Part shown: piece by piece, positions 49,883 through 58,983 of the stretch
How positions within the stretch are numbered: position 1 is the stretch's first letter
How the letters are laid out: the number at the start of each line of letters is the position of its first letter
NCBI RefSeq assembly: GCF_000478605.2
Contig: NZ_ASHX02000001.1
Location: 558,001 to 622,000, forward strand
Origin: Streptomyces thermolilacinus SPC6
GTDB lineage: Bacteria > Actinomycetota > Actinomycetes > Streptomycetales > Streptomycetaceae
DNA: 64,000 nt
Direction: 5' to 3'
Made by a program: the position numbers and the translations under genes
The notes under the pieces: model-generated
Database searches by the model: none
What the model was told of the DNA's origin: nothing
What the model saw: the letters and a program-made list of their open reading frames with translations, nothing else

Positions 49883-52051
49883 TCAGCCCGGGATCAGCGC
49901 GCGCAGATTCTCCGGGGTGATCACCAGCGAGTCCGGGTGCAGTCCGTCCGGGCGCTCCAGGCCGATGTACGTGACGGGGCCGTCCGGGACCGTGCCGCCC
50001 CACAGCGTGGTGGCCGTGGCGCGGTCGGCCATCAGGCCGGTGAGGTACCGGACCGTGAGGTGGTCGCGCTCGACGATGCCGCGCACCAGCGTGGCGACCG
50101 ACAGCTGGTTCTCCTCGACCCGGTTGGCGGCCGGGGCGCCCCGCAGGTACAGGTGGAGCCACTTGGCGTGCCAGCGGCCGTCGTCCCCGCGCAGGAACAC
50201 CAGCGGCAGCGCGACCCGGCCAGGCCCGCGCAGCTCCGACTTCATGCGTACCGTACGCGCCTCGAAGGGGCGGCCCTTCTGCGCCTCCTCGCGCAGCATG
50301 AACCCGAAGAACGACTCCTCCGCCTCGTCGAAGCCCTCCCCCGAGTAGATGTGGACCTGCGGGACGATGAAGGCCCCGCGCACGGCGCCCAGGCGCAGGT
50401 CGATGAACTCCGAGGCCCCGTCGGGGGCTTCCGTGACGTCACCGGAGTGCACGCCCTCGAACTGCTTCAGGGCGGTGTACGAGAGCCAGCGGTCGGTCTC
50501 GTATCCGGCGTCGAGCATCAGCGCCGACAGGTCGTAGTCGGTGCGTCGGCGCCGCTGCTTCCAGTGGACGAAGAAGCGCAGCAGTTCGCCCCGGACGGGC
50601 GTCAGCGAGCCCCGGGGCAGCACGCCGAAGCCGCCGGTCGTCGCCCTGCCGCTGAGCGGGAGCGCGACGTCCAGGACGTCCGGGTCGATCAGCAGGTGCC
50701 CGGGGTCGGGCAGGCGGCGGCGGGTCTCCTCGTCCAGTGCGGCGACCAGGCGCGCGACGTCGGTCGGCGGCACGGGCGCGCGGGTGTCGGCCACGACCCG
50801 GGCGCGCCCGCCCCGGTTGACGAAGACGCGGCTGCCGCCGGTGTCCCGGGCGCGGTGGTGCAGGTGCTCGCGGACCGACAGCAGGACCCGGCCGGAGACC
50901 TTCGGCAGGACCCGCTCGGCGGCGGCCACGACGGCGTCGCGGTCCTCCTGGGTGCGGCACACGCGCAGCAGGCGGTCCAGGGAGCGCAGCAGCATGCCGG
51001 GGGCGGCCGTCAGGAGCCGCGCCGCGCCGGTCACGTCGTCCGCGCCGAGCAACTCCTCGACGCGGCCTTCGAGGGTCCGTGCCTCCTTCTCGCCCCGGGC
51101 GACGGCGAACACGTCGGCGGCGTGCGGCCAGCGCGGGTACTCGTGCGGGTGGAGGCGCTCGCCGAGGCGCTTGAACGGCTCGCGGTGCGCCAGGACGTCG
51201 GCGAGCTTGGCGGGGGCGGCCGCGACCACCGCGTCGAGCCCGGCGAGCAGGGCGCGGCGCACCGGCCGGGACAGCGCCCGGAAGCGGGTCGGCTCCGTCA
51301 GCGTCACGTCACCGCCGGAGAGGGCGCAGGCCAGGCGGAGGACGTCGGTGACGGTGTCCAGCACGGGCTCGTGGCCCGCCGTGAGCCGGGCGGCGTTGAC
51401 GACGGCGCGGTTCTCGCGGACCGGGGCCGTCTCCGGCTGCGGGCCGTCGGCGCAGTGCTCGGCGAGGGCGTACAGGTCGCGCAGGCCCTCGTCGCCCAGC
51501 GGCGTCGTGCTGCCGGCGAGGGCCAGGTACAGGGCGGCGACCTCGTCCTCGGCGGGGCCGCCCGGGTGCAGTACGGTCACCCGGTCGCCCGCGGCGGCGA
51601 TCAGCTCGTCGTGGGCGGCGAGCAGCTCGGCGTACGTGTGCTGCGGCCTGCCGTACGACGGGAGGGACAGCAGGTCGACCACACCGGCGCGCAGCCGGGC
51701 GAGCGTGCCGGGGCGCGAGGCGTCGTCGCTGAGGGCCTCGCGTACGCACCGTGCCCAGAAGTCGAGCGTGTCGGGGACGTTGGCGGGGAAGTCGCGGAAG
51801 TACGCGTTGTGCTCGACGTGGTCGCCGACCATCGCCCGGACGCAGTCGAGCACCGGTGTGGCCGTGGCGACGACCGTCTCGTCGGACAGCCCCGACAGCC
51901 GCTCCAGCAGCGCCGCCGACAGTTTGAACCCCGCGGACATCAGCGCCGCGTCGAACTGGCGCGCCGCGACCTCGCCGCGCCCTTCAGGTCCGGACGGGAC
52001 GGGCAGTCGGTGGGTGTGCCGGACGACCAGGGAGGCGAGAGGGTGAGCCAT
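49883..52051 (-). CDS. large protein with C-terminal TerD-like domain
   Basis: A 722-residue soluble protein. The first 480 residues are helical with no family I recognise. From about 500 comes a TerD-like stretch: DYDLSALML, then VHSGDVTEAPDGASEFIDL, the calcium-binding-type pattern of tellurite-resistance TerD/stress proteins, then GEGFDEAEESFFGF. From memory related giant proteins occur as SCO0854/MXAN_6230-type proteins in Streptomyces and Myxococcus. The function is unknown; a role in stress response or cell envelope is a guess. The ATG at 52051 is chosen because homology-like sequence (HTHRLPVPSG) starts soon after; no ribosome site is evident. Confidence 0.75.
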   Translation of the reverse strand: MAHPLASLVVRHTHRLPVPSGPEGRGEVAARQFDAALMSAGFKLSAALLERLSGLSDETVVATATPVLDCVRAMVGDHVEHNAYFRDFPANVPDTLDFWARCVREALSDDASRPGTLARLRAGVVDLLSLPSYGRPQHTYAELLAAHDELIAAAGDRVTVLHPGGPAEDEVAALYLALAGSTTPLGDEGLRDLYALAEHCADGPQPETAPVRENRAVVNAARLTAGHEPVLDTVTDVLRLACALSGGDVTLTEPTRFRALSRPVRRALLAGLDAVVAAAPAKLADVLAHREPFKRLGERLHPHEYPRWPHAADVFAVARGEKEARTLEGRVEELLGADDVTGAARLLTAAPGMLLRSLDRLLRVCRTQEDRDAVVAAAERVLPKVSGRVLLSVREHLHHRARDTGGSRVFVNRGGRARVVADTRAPVPPTDVARLVAALDEETRRRLPDPGHLLIDPDVLDVALPLSGRATTGGFGVLPRGSLTPVRGELLRFFVHWKQRRRRTDYDLSALMLDAGYETDRWLSYTALKQFEGVHSGDVTEAPDGASEFIDLRLGAVRGAFIVPQVHIYSGEGFDEAEESFFGFMLREEAQKGRPFEARTVRMKSELRGPGRVALPLVFLRGDDGRWHAKWLHLYLRGAPAANRVEENQLSVATLVRGIVERDHLTVRYLTGLMADRATATTLWGGTVPDGPVTYIGLERPDGLHPDSLVITPENLRALIPG

Positions 52052-52169
52052 CCGCGCATCGTCCCAAAGGGGTGTGCGGTGAGGCATCCGGGTTTTCGCA
52101 CACGCGTGCGTGGGCGGAGGCCCGTGCCCCGTGCCGCCTCCGCGCGTGCGGGCGGCTCCGGGGGGCGGG

Positions 52170-52183
52170 TGAGAGCGCTCTCA
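52170..52183. promoter_or_regulatory. LacI operator 1 (TGAGAGCGCTCTCA)
   Basis: A perfect 14-bp palindrome lies 66 bases before the regulator's TTG. It is similar to the CebR box (TGGGAGCGCTCCCA). The same sequence occurs before the glucanase gene and before the importer operon, so it probably gives autoregulation. Confidence 0.75.
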
Positions 52184-52248
52184 GTTAGCCGGGAACCGGA
52201 TATTCTGACTGGTGTACGCCCCGCCGCAGCCGCCCTGAGGAGTCCGCC

Positions 52249-53298
52249 TTGCCCGATCCGAGCCCGGCAACGCGTCCCACGCTCGAAGCCGTCGCGGCCC
52301 GCGCCGGGGTGTCCCGGGCGACGGTGTCCCGCGTCGTGAACGGCGGGGCGGGGGTGCGCCAGCCCCTGGTGGAACGGGTGCGCCGGGCCGTCGAGGAGCT
52401 GGGGTACATCCCGAACCACGCCGCCCGGACGCTGGTCACCCGGCGCAACGGCGCCGTCGCGGTGATCATCGCCGAGCCGGAGTTCCGTGTCTTCTCCGAC
52501 CCGTTCTTCGAGCAGCAGGTGCGCGGCATCAGCCGCGAGCTGACCGCCCACGACTCGCAGCTGGTGCTGCTGTGGGTGGAGGGCCCGGGCGACTACGAGC
52601 GGATCGCCCGCTACCTGGGCGGCGGCCATGTGGACGGCGCGCTGGCGTTCTCGGTGCACGACGACGACGAGCTGCCGTCCATCGTGCGCCGCGTACAGGT
52701 GCCGACCGTGTTCGGCGGGCGGCCGGGCTGGCCGGGCGCGACCGGCGAACTGGCCGTGCCGTACGTGGACGCCGACAACCGGGGCGGCGCGCGGGAGGCC
52801 GTGCGGTACCTGCTGGGCCAGGGCCGCCAGCGGATCGCGCACATCGCGGGCCCGCGCGACCAGACCTCGGCGACGGACCGGCTGGCCGGGTACCGGGACG
52901 TGCTGCTGGACGCCGACCCGGACCTGGTGGCGCAGGGCGACTTCACGGTGGAGAGCGGTGCCCGGGCGATGGCGGAGCTGCTGGAGCGCCGCCCGCGCCT
53001 GGACGCGGTGTTCGCGGGCAACGACCTGATGGCGTCGGGCGCCCTGCGGGTGCTGCGCGAGCGCGGGCTGCGGGTGCCGGAGGACGTGGCGCTGGTGGGC
53101 TTCGACGACATGGCGTCGGTGGCCGAGGCGACGGACCCGCCGCTGACGACGGTCCGCCAGGACATCGAGGGCATGGGCCGCCTGATGGTGCGGCTCCTGA
53201 TGCGCGCCCTCCACCAGGACGGCGACCCCGGAGCGGCGGCAGCCGCCCCGGGGTCGGTGATCACCCCGACGGAACTCGTCCGCCGGGCGTCCGCGTGA
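52249..53298 (+). CDS. LacI-family regulator of beta-glucan use
   Basis: A 349-residue repressor. The N-terminal helix-turn-helix is AARAGVSRATVSRVVNG (about 16-32), followed by a hinge (GYIPNHAARTLVTRR). The periplasmic-binding-protein-like effector domain ends about residue 340. It should bind GAGAGCGCTCTC palindromes, found three times in this locus, and be released by a gluco-oligosaccharide such as laminaribiose (inference). The TTG at 52249 is well supported by GAGGAG. It lies before the convergent glucanase gene, with a long inverted repeat at 53297-53357 between them. Confidence 0.9.
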   Translation: MPDPSPATRPTLEAVAARAGVSRATVSRVVNGGAGVRQPLVERVRRAVEELGYIPNHAARTLVTRRNGAVAVIIAEPEFRVFSDPFFEQQVRGISRELTAHDSQLVLLWVEGPGDYERIARYLGGGHVDGALAFSVHDDDELPSIVRRVQVPTVFGGRPGWPGATGELAVPYVDADNRGGAREAVRYLLGQGRQRIAHIAGPRDQTSATDRLAGYRDVLLDADPDLVAQGDFTVESGARAMAELLERRPRLDAVFAGNDLMASGALRVLRERGLRVPEDVALVGFDDMASVAEATDPPLTTVRQDIEGMGRLMVRLLMRALHQDGDPGAAAAAPGSVITPTELVRRASA

Positions 53299-53357
53299 GC
53301 CGCGCGCCGGGCGGGCCGCGCCGGGAGCACCTCGGCACGCCCGCCGGGCGCGGGCTC
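53297..53357. terminator. long imperfect hairpin between regulator and glucanase genes
   Basis: GAGCCGCGCGCCGGGCGGG and a near-complementary CCCGCCGGGCGCGGGCTC flank a loop of about 25 bases between the two converging genes. Confidence 0.4.
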
Positions 53358-53434
53358 ACACCTCGTACGGCCTCGGGGCGGACCTCACGCGTGGTCGGGG
53401 TGACGCGCGTCCGAGGTAACGCCCCGTCTGAGCC

Positions 53435-56203
53435 CTACGCGTAGGGGATGACCAGGACCGAGCGGTCCGTGCCCGTCTGGAGGCGGGCCGTGCCGTTGCC
53501 GATGGCGTGCCAGACCTCCAGGCGGACGGTGCCGCCGCGCAGGTCTCCGAGGGTGCCGGTGGCCGACTTCAGGCCGCGCGTCTGGTTGTACTCCTCCCAG
53601 CCCGTGACGGGGTCCGTCGCGAAGTAGTGGTACGTCTCCGTGCGGTCGAACGTGCCGTCGCCCGTCAGGTCGTAGCTGATCCGCGCCTGCTGGCCGAGCG
53701 CCACGTTGGTGCCCGCGTCCACCTGGAGGCGGAACGCGGTGGTCGCGCCGGGCCTGAGCGTGCCGTTGACGCCCTTCGCCTCGTAGACGAGCGGCAGGTG
53801 CGGGGTGCCGTCGTGGTTGCCGCCGGAGGCCGAGGCGATCGTGTCGGCGCCCGCCGTCCCGCCGGTGGCCGTGGTGAGCGTGCCGCCGGAGCGCAGCTGG
53901 AACGTGTTGCCGGTGGACGGCCCCGGCTCGCCCGGGTCCGTGCCGCCGGTGCCGGTGCCGGTGGCCGTGGAGCGGGCGGGGACGGTGAGCTTCGCGCCGT
54001 CGGAGAAGGTGACGGTACGGGCGGTGGAGCCGTGGTTGTGGGCGGCGTACGTCCGTACCGTGCCCTTGGTGAAGACCGCCGACGTGGGCAGGTCGCCCGT
54101 GATCGACGGGTCGGGCGCGCCCAGCGTGTCCAGGGTGGTCAGCCAGTGGTACGTGTGGGCCTTCGACTCGCCCTGCTCCGGGGTGTACGCGGCGTGCTGC
54201 GCGTCCCACTTGGACTTGGCGGCCGCCGGGTCGGCCAGCGACTGGAACTCCCACAGGATGTCGCGCCACTCGACGGCCGGGCCGCCGTTCTGGCGCTCCA
54301 TCTCGGCGATGTTGCGGCGGATGGCGTCCTTGCGGGCGGCGAGGTGCAGGGAGCCGCCGGTCACCGGGAGGACGTTGATGCCGTGGATCTCCTCGGGGTT
54401 GGCGGTCCACCAGGTCGAGTACGCGCCGCCGCTCCCCCACACCATGCCGACCGTGTCATGGCCGAAGGCGGCGGGGAAGACCTGCTGGTCGGCGTCGAAC
54501 CAGTACTGGCTGATCGCCTCCGACTCGGTGGTGAGGAGGTAGACGCCGAGGTCGCGCAGGGCGGTGTCGCCGGTCGCGGAGCCCCACAGGATCAGGCCCG
54601 CGCTGAGGTTGGTGGACTCCGACGAGGACTCCTGGTTGTTGCCCGCGGCGAAGCCCTGGTGGCCGGAGGCCCAGCTGTGCCCGGCGTACACGTCGAAGCC
54701 GCGCAGGAACGGGAAGGCGGAGTCGGTGCGGCTGGGGTTGGCGGCGTCCCGGACGAGGGTCTTCACCATGCCGCCCCACGCCGAGTCGGCGGCCCAGGCG
54801 GGGTCGTACTGGGCGACGACGGCCGCCGCGTACACGTAGTACGAGTAGTGGAAGTGGTGGTCGTTCAGCTCGCTGTCGCTGCCGTACGAGGCGGGGTAGC
54901 CGATCAGGGTGCGCCAGGTGCGGTCGTAGCTGAACTCGGAGGCGCCTCCGGCCGTGAACCACTCCTGGAGGCGGCCCTTCAGCAGCCCGAGGAGCCGGTC
55001 GCGGACGGCCGTGTCGCCGATCTGCTCGGCGACCGGGACGAGCTGGGCGAGCCGCCCGAGGGCCTTGCCCGTCCAGTACGTGTCGGTGGCGCCGGAGAAC
55101 GGGTCGGCGGCGTTCACCACCTCGTTCAGGTAGCCGCGCAGCCGGGCCGCGTCGGTGCCGGACGCCTTGGGGAGCGCGGGCAGCACGGGCGCGGTGCGCT
55201 GGCTGGTGGTGAAGGTGCGGGACTCGCGGACCTTCATGGTGCCGCGCGGCGAGACGTACGTGTACGCCGTGAGCGGGTCCGTCGTGTGGAGCCACTGGTG
55301 GCGGTACAGGGCCTGCAGGGTGCCGGTCTCGGTGCCCTCCTGCGGCTGGGTGGTGAGCGTGTAGGTGGCCCGGACGGTGCCGCCGCTCGTGCTCCAGGAC
55401 GCCTGGGAGCCGGTGACGAAGCTGTACGCGTACTTCTTGTACGTGGCCAGCGCGCTCGTGGAGGGCAGGACGGCGAGCGAGAAGTAGTCCTTGCCGGCCA
55501 GGCCCGCCGTGACGGTGGAGCCGGAGACCGTCCAGTCGGCGCCGGTCGGCGCGAACAGGGCGTAGTGGTGGCCCGCGACGGTGATGCCGAGGACGTTGCC
55601 CTGGTCGGCGAAGACGGTCGGCGCGGTGGCGGTGGTGACGCGGGCGTCGCCGCCGGTGCCCTTGGCGTACACGAAGGGCAGGCCGTGGCCGATGGTGGCG
55701 CGCAGGGTGCGGGCGCCGTCGGACCAGTACGGGGTGACGGTCCAGTCGGACCAGGCGTCGGCCTTGGTGTCGGGGGCGTTGAGGCCGGTCAGACCGAGGG
55801 TGAGGTCGCGCTTGTGGGCGAACTCGTACTGCCGTCCCTCGCCGACGATCGCGGGCGTGGTCGGGTAGCCGATGTCGAGGCCCGCGGCGGTGGCCTGGTA
55901 GGTGAGCGGATGGCCGTACATGGGGGTGGAGTACGGGTTGTCGCCGTAGCGCTGGAAGGCGAGGGACGACCACCAGTCGTTGGTGGGGACCGGTTTGCCC
56001 TGGGCGGCCGGGGTGACCTTGGGCGTGACGGGGGTTCCGGTGTTGGTGGTCGGGCCCGTGGTGCCGGGCGGCCGGGTGTCGGAGTAGCTGCCGGCGCCGA
56101 CCGGGACGGTGGCGGCGGCAGCGGGGGAGGCGGCGGGGCCGGTGAGGCCGACGGCCGCCAGGGCCGCGGCCAGGGCGACGACGCCTGAGCGGGGGGTTCT
56201 CAT
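53435..56203 (-). CDS. secreted GH81 endo-beta-1,3-glucanase with C-terminal module
   Basis: A 922-residue exported enzyme. A signal peptide spans about 1-31. The GH81 catalytic part runs from about 60 to 730: PTNDWWSSLAF, HHFHYSYYVYAAA and the catalytic region GNNQESSSEST with key Glu. A linker (GTGTGGTDPGEPGPS) leads to a 150-residue C-terminal module resembling the beta-1,3-glucan-binding modules found on such enzymes (CBM56-like, tentative). It would cut laminarin, curdlan or fungal wall glucan outside the cell. A palindromic operator (56246-56257) lies about 43 bases upstream of the ATG. Confidence 0.9.
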   Translation of the reverse strand: MRTPRSGVVALAAALAAVGLTGPAASPAAAATVPVGAGSYSDTRPPGTTGPTTNTGTPVTPKVTPAAQGKPVPTNDWWSSLAFQRYGDNPYSTPMYGHPLTYQATAAGLDIGYPTTPAIVGEGRQYEFAHKRDLTLGLTGLNAPDTKADAWSDWTVTPYWSDGARTLRATIGHGLPFVYAKGTGGDARVTTATAPTVFADQGNVLGITVAGHHYALFAPTGADWTVSGSTVTAGLAGKDYFSLAVLPSTSALATYKKYAYSFVTGSQASWSTSGGTVRATYTLTTQPQEGTETGTLQALYRHQWLHTTDPLTAYTYVSPRGTMKVRESRTFTTSQRTAPVLPALPKASGTDAARLRGYLNEVVNAADPFSGATDTYWTGKALGRLAQLVPVAEQIGDTAVRDRLLGLLKGRLQEWFTAGGASEFSYDRTWRTLIGYPASYGSDSELNDHHFHYSYYVYAAAVVAQYDPAWAADSAWGGMVKTLVRDAANPSRTDSAFPFLRGFDVYAGHSWASGHQGFAAGNNQESSSESTNLSAGLILWGSATGDTALRDLGVYLLTTESEAISQYWFDADQQVFPAAFGHDTVGMVWGSGGAYSTWWTANPEEIHGINVLPVTGGSLHLAARKDAIRRNIAEMERQNGGPAVEWRDILWEFQSLADPAAAKSKWDAQHAAYTPEQGESKAHTYHWLTTLDTLGAPDPSITGDLPTSAVFTKGTVRTYAAHNHGSTARTVTFSDGAKLTVPARSTATGTGTGGTDPGEPGPSTGNTFQLRSGGTLTTATGGTAGADTIASASGGNHDGTPHLPLVYEAKGVNGTLRPGATTAFRLQVDAGTNVALGQQARISYDLTGDGTFDRTETYHYFATDPVTGWEEYNQTRGLKSATGTLGDLRGGTVRLEVWHAIGNGTARLQTGTDRSVLVIPYA

Positions 56204-56245
56204 GGGGGATTCACCTCAGTGGTGAGGGTGGCGGGAGAGCTGGTC

Positions 56246-56257
56246 GAGAGCGCTCTC
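56246..56257. promoter_or_regulatory. LacI operator 2 (GAGAGCGCTCTC)
   Basis: A perfect 12-bp palindrome on the leader side of the glucanase gene. The core is identical to operators 1 and 3. Confidence 0.75.
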
Positions 56258-56395
56258 AAGTGCCTGGAACGTAAAACTCCTGAAACATGACTGTCAATAC
56301 AGGCGACAGGGCCGGTAGTTGGTGTGCCGCACAGCCGTTATCCGTTCGAGTCTTGACGCGGCAGGCCCCGCCGGGGCACGCTCCCCCCACATTTG

Positions 56396-56409
56396 TGAGA
56401 GCGCTCTCA
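56396..56409. promoter_or_regulatory. LacI operator 3 (TGAGAGCGCTCTCA)
   Basis: A perfect 14-bp palindrome 42 bases before the sugar-binding protein gene. It is identical to operator 1 over all 14 bases. Confidence 0.78.
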
Positions 56410-56451
56410 ACGAATGGTTCACCGCTCGATCGAAGCCAAGGGAGGCTTCTC

Positions 56452-57756
56452 ATGCCCATCGCCCGAGCCGCCAGAAGGGCCGCCGTCCGACTCGGTGCGG
56501 TCGCGCTCACCGGAGCCATGCTCGCCGCCTGCGGGTCCGGCGCGTCGGACACCTCGTCCGACGCGGCGGGCGGCAAGGTCACGATCACCGTCGATCTGTT
56601 CGGCTCGTTCGGCTACAAGGAGGCCGGGCTGTACGCCGAGTACGAGAAGCTCCACCCCGGCGTCACGATCAAGCAGACCGACACGGAGGACGAGCAGGAC
56701 TACTGGAAGTCCCTCCAGACCCGGCTCGCGGGCGGTGGCGGCCTCGCCGACGTGCAGGGCATCGAGGTGGGCCGCATCGCGTCCGTCACGCAGCAGCAGG
56801 CCGACAAGTTCGAGGACCTCGCCAAGTACGGCGCGAACGACCTCAAGGACCAGTTCGCCGAGGCCAAGTGGTCGGCGGCCACCACCAAGGACGGCAAGGT
56901 GCTGGGCCTGGGCACGGACGTGGGCCCGGAGGCCATGTGCTACCGCACCGACCTGTTCAAGCAGGCCGGGCTGCCCACGGACCGCGAGGAGCTCGCCAAG
57001 AAGTGGGCCACCTGGGACGGCTACCTGGAGCTGGGCAAGCAGTACAAGGCGAAGGCCCCCGGCAAGAGCGCCTGGCTGGACAGCGTGGGCAGCCTCTACA
57101 CGATCATGATCGGCCAGGAGGAGGAGCGGTACTACGACGCCTCCGGCAAGCTGATCTACGAGAACAACCCGGCCGTCAAGGCCGCCTGGGACGCCGCGAC
57201 CGAGGCCGCCGCGGCGGGGCTGAGCGCCAAGCTCGACCAGTGGTCGCCGCAGTGGAACCAGGCGTTCGCCGCCGGGTCGTTCGCGACCATCCCGTGCCCC
57301 GCCTGGATGCTCGGCTACATCAAGGGCCAGGCGGGCGACGCGGGCAAGGGCAAGTGGGACATCGCCAAGCTCCCCGGGGGCGCGGGCAACTGGGGCGGCT
57401 CGTACCTGGCGGTGCCGCGCGCGGCCAAGCACAAGAAGGAGGCGTACGAGCTGGTCAAGTGGCTGACGGCGCCCGAGCAGCAGGCCAAGCTCTTCGAGAA
57501 GCAGGGCAACTTCCCCTCCTCGACCGGCGCCATCGCCAAGGTCGCCGACGCGAAGGACCCGTACTTCTCGAACGCCCCCATCGGCAAGATCTTCGGTGAC
57601 GCGGCGAAGGAGGCGCCGGTGCAGGTCCTCGGCGTGCACGACAAGAACGTCGCCGACCAGATCACCAACGCGCTGAGCGAGGTGGAGCGCAAGGGCACCG
57701 CCCCGGACAAGGCGTGGGCCAACGCCAAGAAGGGCGTGGACAACGTCATGGGCTGA
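56452..57756 (+). CDS. ABC importer sugar-binding lipoprotein
   Basis: A 434-residue family 1 extracellular solute-binding protein. A lipobox LAAC with lipid-modified Cys is near residues 22-25. The middle holds the typical ligand-binding stretches, and WKSLQTRLAGGGGLADVQGIE near 85-105 is typical of oligosaccharide binders. The ATG has AAGGGAGG upstream. It is followed by two permeases and the GH1 glucosidase, with operator 3 upstream, so it should capture beta-glucan oligosaccharides released by the GH81 enzyme. No ATPase gene is present; a shared multi-sugar ATPase (MsiK in Streptomyces) probably powers it. Confidence 0.9.
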   Translation: MPIARAARRAAVRLGAVALTGAMLAACGSGASDTSSDAAGGKVTITVDLFGSFGYKEAGLYAEYEKLHPGVTIKQTDTEDEQDYWKSLQTRLAGGGGLADVQGIEVGRIASVTQQQADKFEDLAKYGANDLKDQFAEAKWSAATTKDGKVLGLGTDVGPEAMCYRTDLFKQAGLPTDREELAKKWATWDGYLELGKQYKAKAPGKSAWLDSVGSLYTIMIGQEEERYYDASGKLIYENNPAVKAAWDAATEAAAAGLSAKLDQWSPQWNQAFAAGSFATIPCPAWMLGYIKGQAGDAGKGKWDIAKLPGGAGNWGGSYLAVPRAAKHKKEAYELVKWLTAPEQQAKLFEKQGNFPSSTGAIAKVADAKDPYFSNAPIGKIFGDAAKEAPVQVLGVHDKNVADQITNALSEVERKGTAPDKAWANAKKGVDNVMG

Positions 57757-57770
57757 CGCGGCCACCGGCC

Positions 57771-57823
57771 CCGCCGGACGCTGCCCGTCCGGCGGGTCCC
57801 CGCCCGGTACGGAACGGGGACCC
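57771..57823 (+). promoter_or_regulatory. two hairpins after the sugar-binding protein gene
   Basis: A perfect 10-bp stem (CCGCCGGACG with its complement, 5-base loop) at 57771-57795 is followed by a second 9-bp stem (GGGTCCCCG and its complement) at 57794-57823. Placement after the binding-protein gene suggests partial termination or mRNA protection, so that the binding protein is made in excess over the permeases. Confidence 0.5.
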
Positions 57824-57839
57824 CGCCCCGTACCGCGCC

Positions 57840-57976
57840 CCCGTCAACCCGTGAACCACAGCCCGTCACCCCGTGGCCTACCTGCCCGTCACCCCCTGGC
57901 ACCCCAGCCCGTCACCCCGTGACGCACTACCGCGTCGCCTCGTGACGTACCAGCCCGTCACCTTGTGAAGTACCGC
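57840..57976. repeat. six-copy 23-base tandem repeat in the importer operon
   Basis: Six near-identical 22-23 base units of the form cccgtcaccccgtggcctac follow each other at 57840, 57862, 57885, 57908, 57931 and 57954. The invariant core is CCCGTCACC followed by a GTGA-like element. The array ends 27 bases before the first permease gene and fills most of the intergenic mRNA between binding protein and permease. Confidence 0.75.
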
Positions 57977-58002
57977 CCCACGACCTCCCGAAGGGCCGCA
58001 CC

Positions 58003-58983
58003 GTGACCCTGACCGCTCCGGCGGGCACCGGCGCACCGCCGAACCCGCCCCCCGACAAGGCCGCCGAGGCCGCCCGGCCCTCGGCGGTGCGCCGCGCCTG
58101 GGCGACCGTCTCGCCGTACGCCTACATCGCCCCGTTCTTCACCCTCTTCGCCGCCTTCGGCCTCTTCCCGCTGCTCTACACCGCGTTCGTGTCGCTCTAC
58201 CGGGTGGAGCTCCAGACCCCAGGCGACATGGAGTGGCGCGGGCTCGGCAACTACGCGGCGCTGTTCACCGACGAGTTCTTCTGGATCTCGCTGCGCAACA
58301 CGTTCACCATCGGTGTGCTGTCCACGGTCCCCCAGCTGGTGATGGCGCTGGGCCTCGCGCACCTGCTCAACTACAAGCTGCGCGGCCGGACGTTCTTCCG
58401 CACGGCGATGCTCCTGCCGTACGCCACCTCCGTCGCCGCCGCGACACTCGTCTTCGCGCAGCTGTTCGGCCGTGACTTCGGGCTGGTCAACTACGCCCTC
58501 GGGCTGGTCGGCGTCGGCCCGGTGGACTGGCAGACCGGCACGGTCGCCTCGCAGATCGCCGTCTCCACCATCGTCATCTGGCGCTGGACCGGCTACAACG
58601 CGCTGATCTACCTGGCCGGCATGCAGTCCATCCCGAGCGAGCTGTACGAGGCCGCCGAGATGGACGGCGCGTCCCGCTGGCGGCAGTTCCTGCACGTCAC
58701 CCTGCCCGGACTGCGGCCGACGATCGTCTTCACCGTCGTCGTGTCCACCATCGGCGCCACGCAGCTGTTCGGTGAGCCGCTGCTCTACGAGGGGTCCGTC
58801 TCCGGCGGCATCTCGCACCAGTACCAGACGCTCGGCCTGTACATGTACGAGCAGGGCTGGGGCTTCTTCCACCTGGGCCGGGCCGCGGCCATCGCCTGGG
58901 TGATGTTCCTGCTCATCGTGGTGCTCGTGGGGGCCAACGCCCTGCTCGCGCGCCGCCGTTCCCGCAAGGAGGCCGGGCGATGA
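58003..58983 (+). CDS. ABC importer permease 1 (MalF-like)
   Basis: A 326-residue inner membrane protein with about six transmembrane segments. The EAA loop (EAAEMDGASRWRQFLHVTLPG, near 222-242) contacts the ATPase. The start is a GTG at 58003; the upstream repeat array precedes it. It overlaps permease 2 by four bases (ATGA). With its partner it imports gluco-oligosaccharides. Confidence 0.9.
   Translation: MTLTAPAGTGAPPNPPPDKAAEAARPSAVRRAWATVSPYAYIAPFFTLFAAFGLFPLLYTAFVSLYRVELQTPGDMEWRGLGNYAALFTDEFFWISLRNTFTIGVLSTVPQLVMALGLAHLLNYKLRGRTFFRTAMLLPYATSVAAATLVFAQLFGRDFGLVNYALGLVGVGPVDWQTGTVASQIAVSTIVIWRWTGYNALIYLAGMQSIPSELYEAAEMDGASRWRQFLHVTLPGLRPTIVFTVVVSTIGATQLFGEPLLYEGSVSGGISHQYQTLGLYMYEQGWGFFHLGRAAAIAWVMFLLIVVLVGANALLARRRSRKEAGR

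Larger units (their letters stand above)
56204..56451. other. divergent control region of glucanase and importer genes
   Basis: 248 bases between the divergent genes. It holds operators 2 and 3 (56246-56257 and 56396-56409), one close to each start. A CTTGACGCG stretch at 56352 is a possible -35 for the importer. No gene is seen. Confidence 0.55.
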
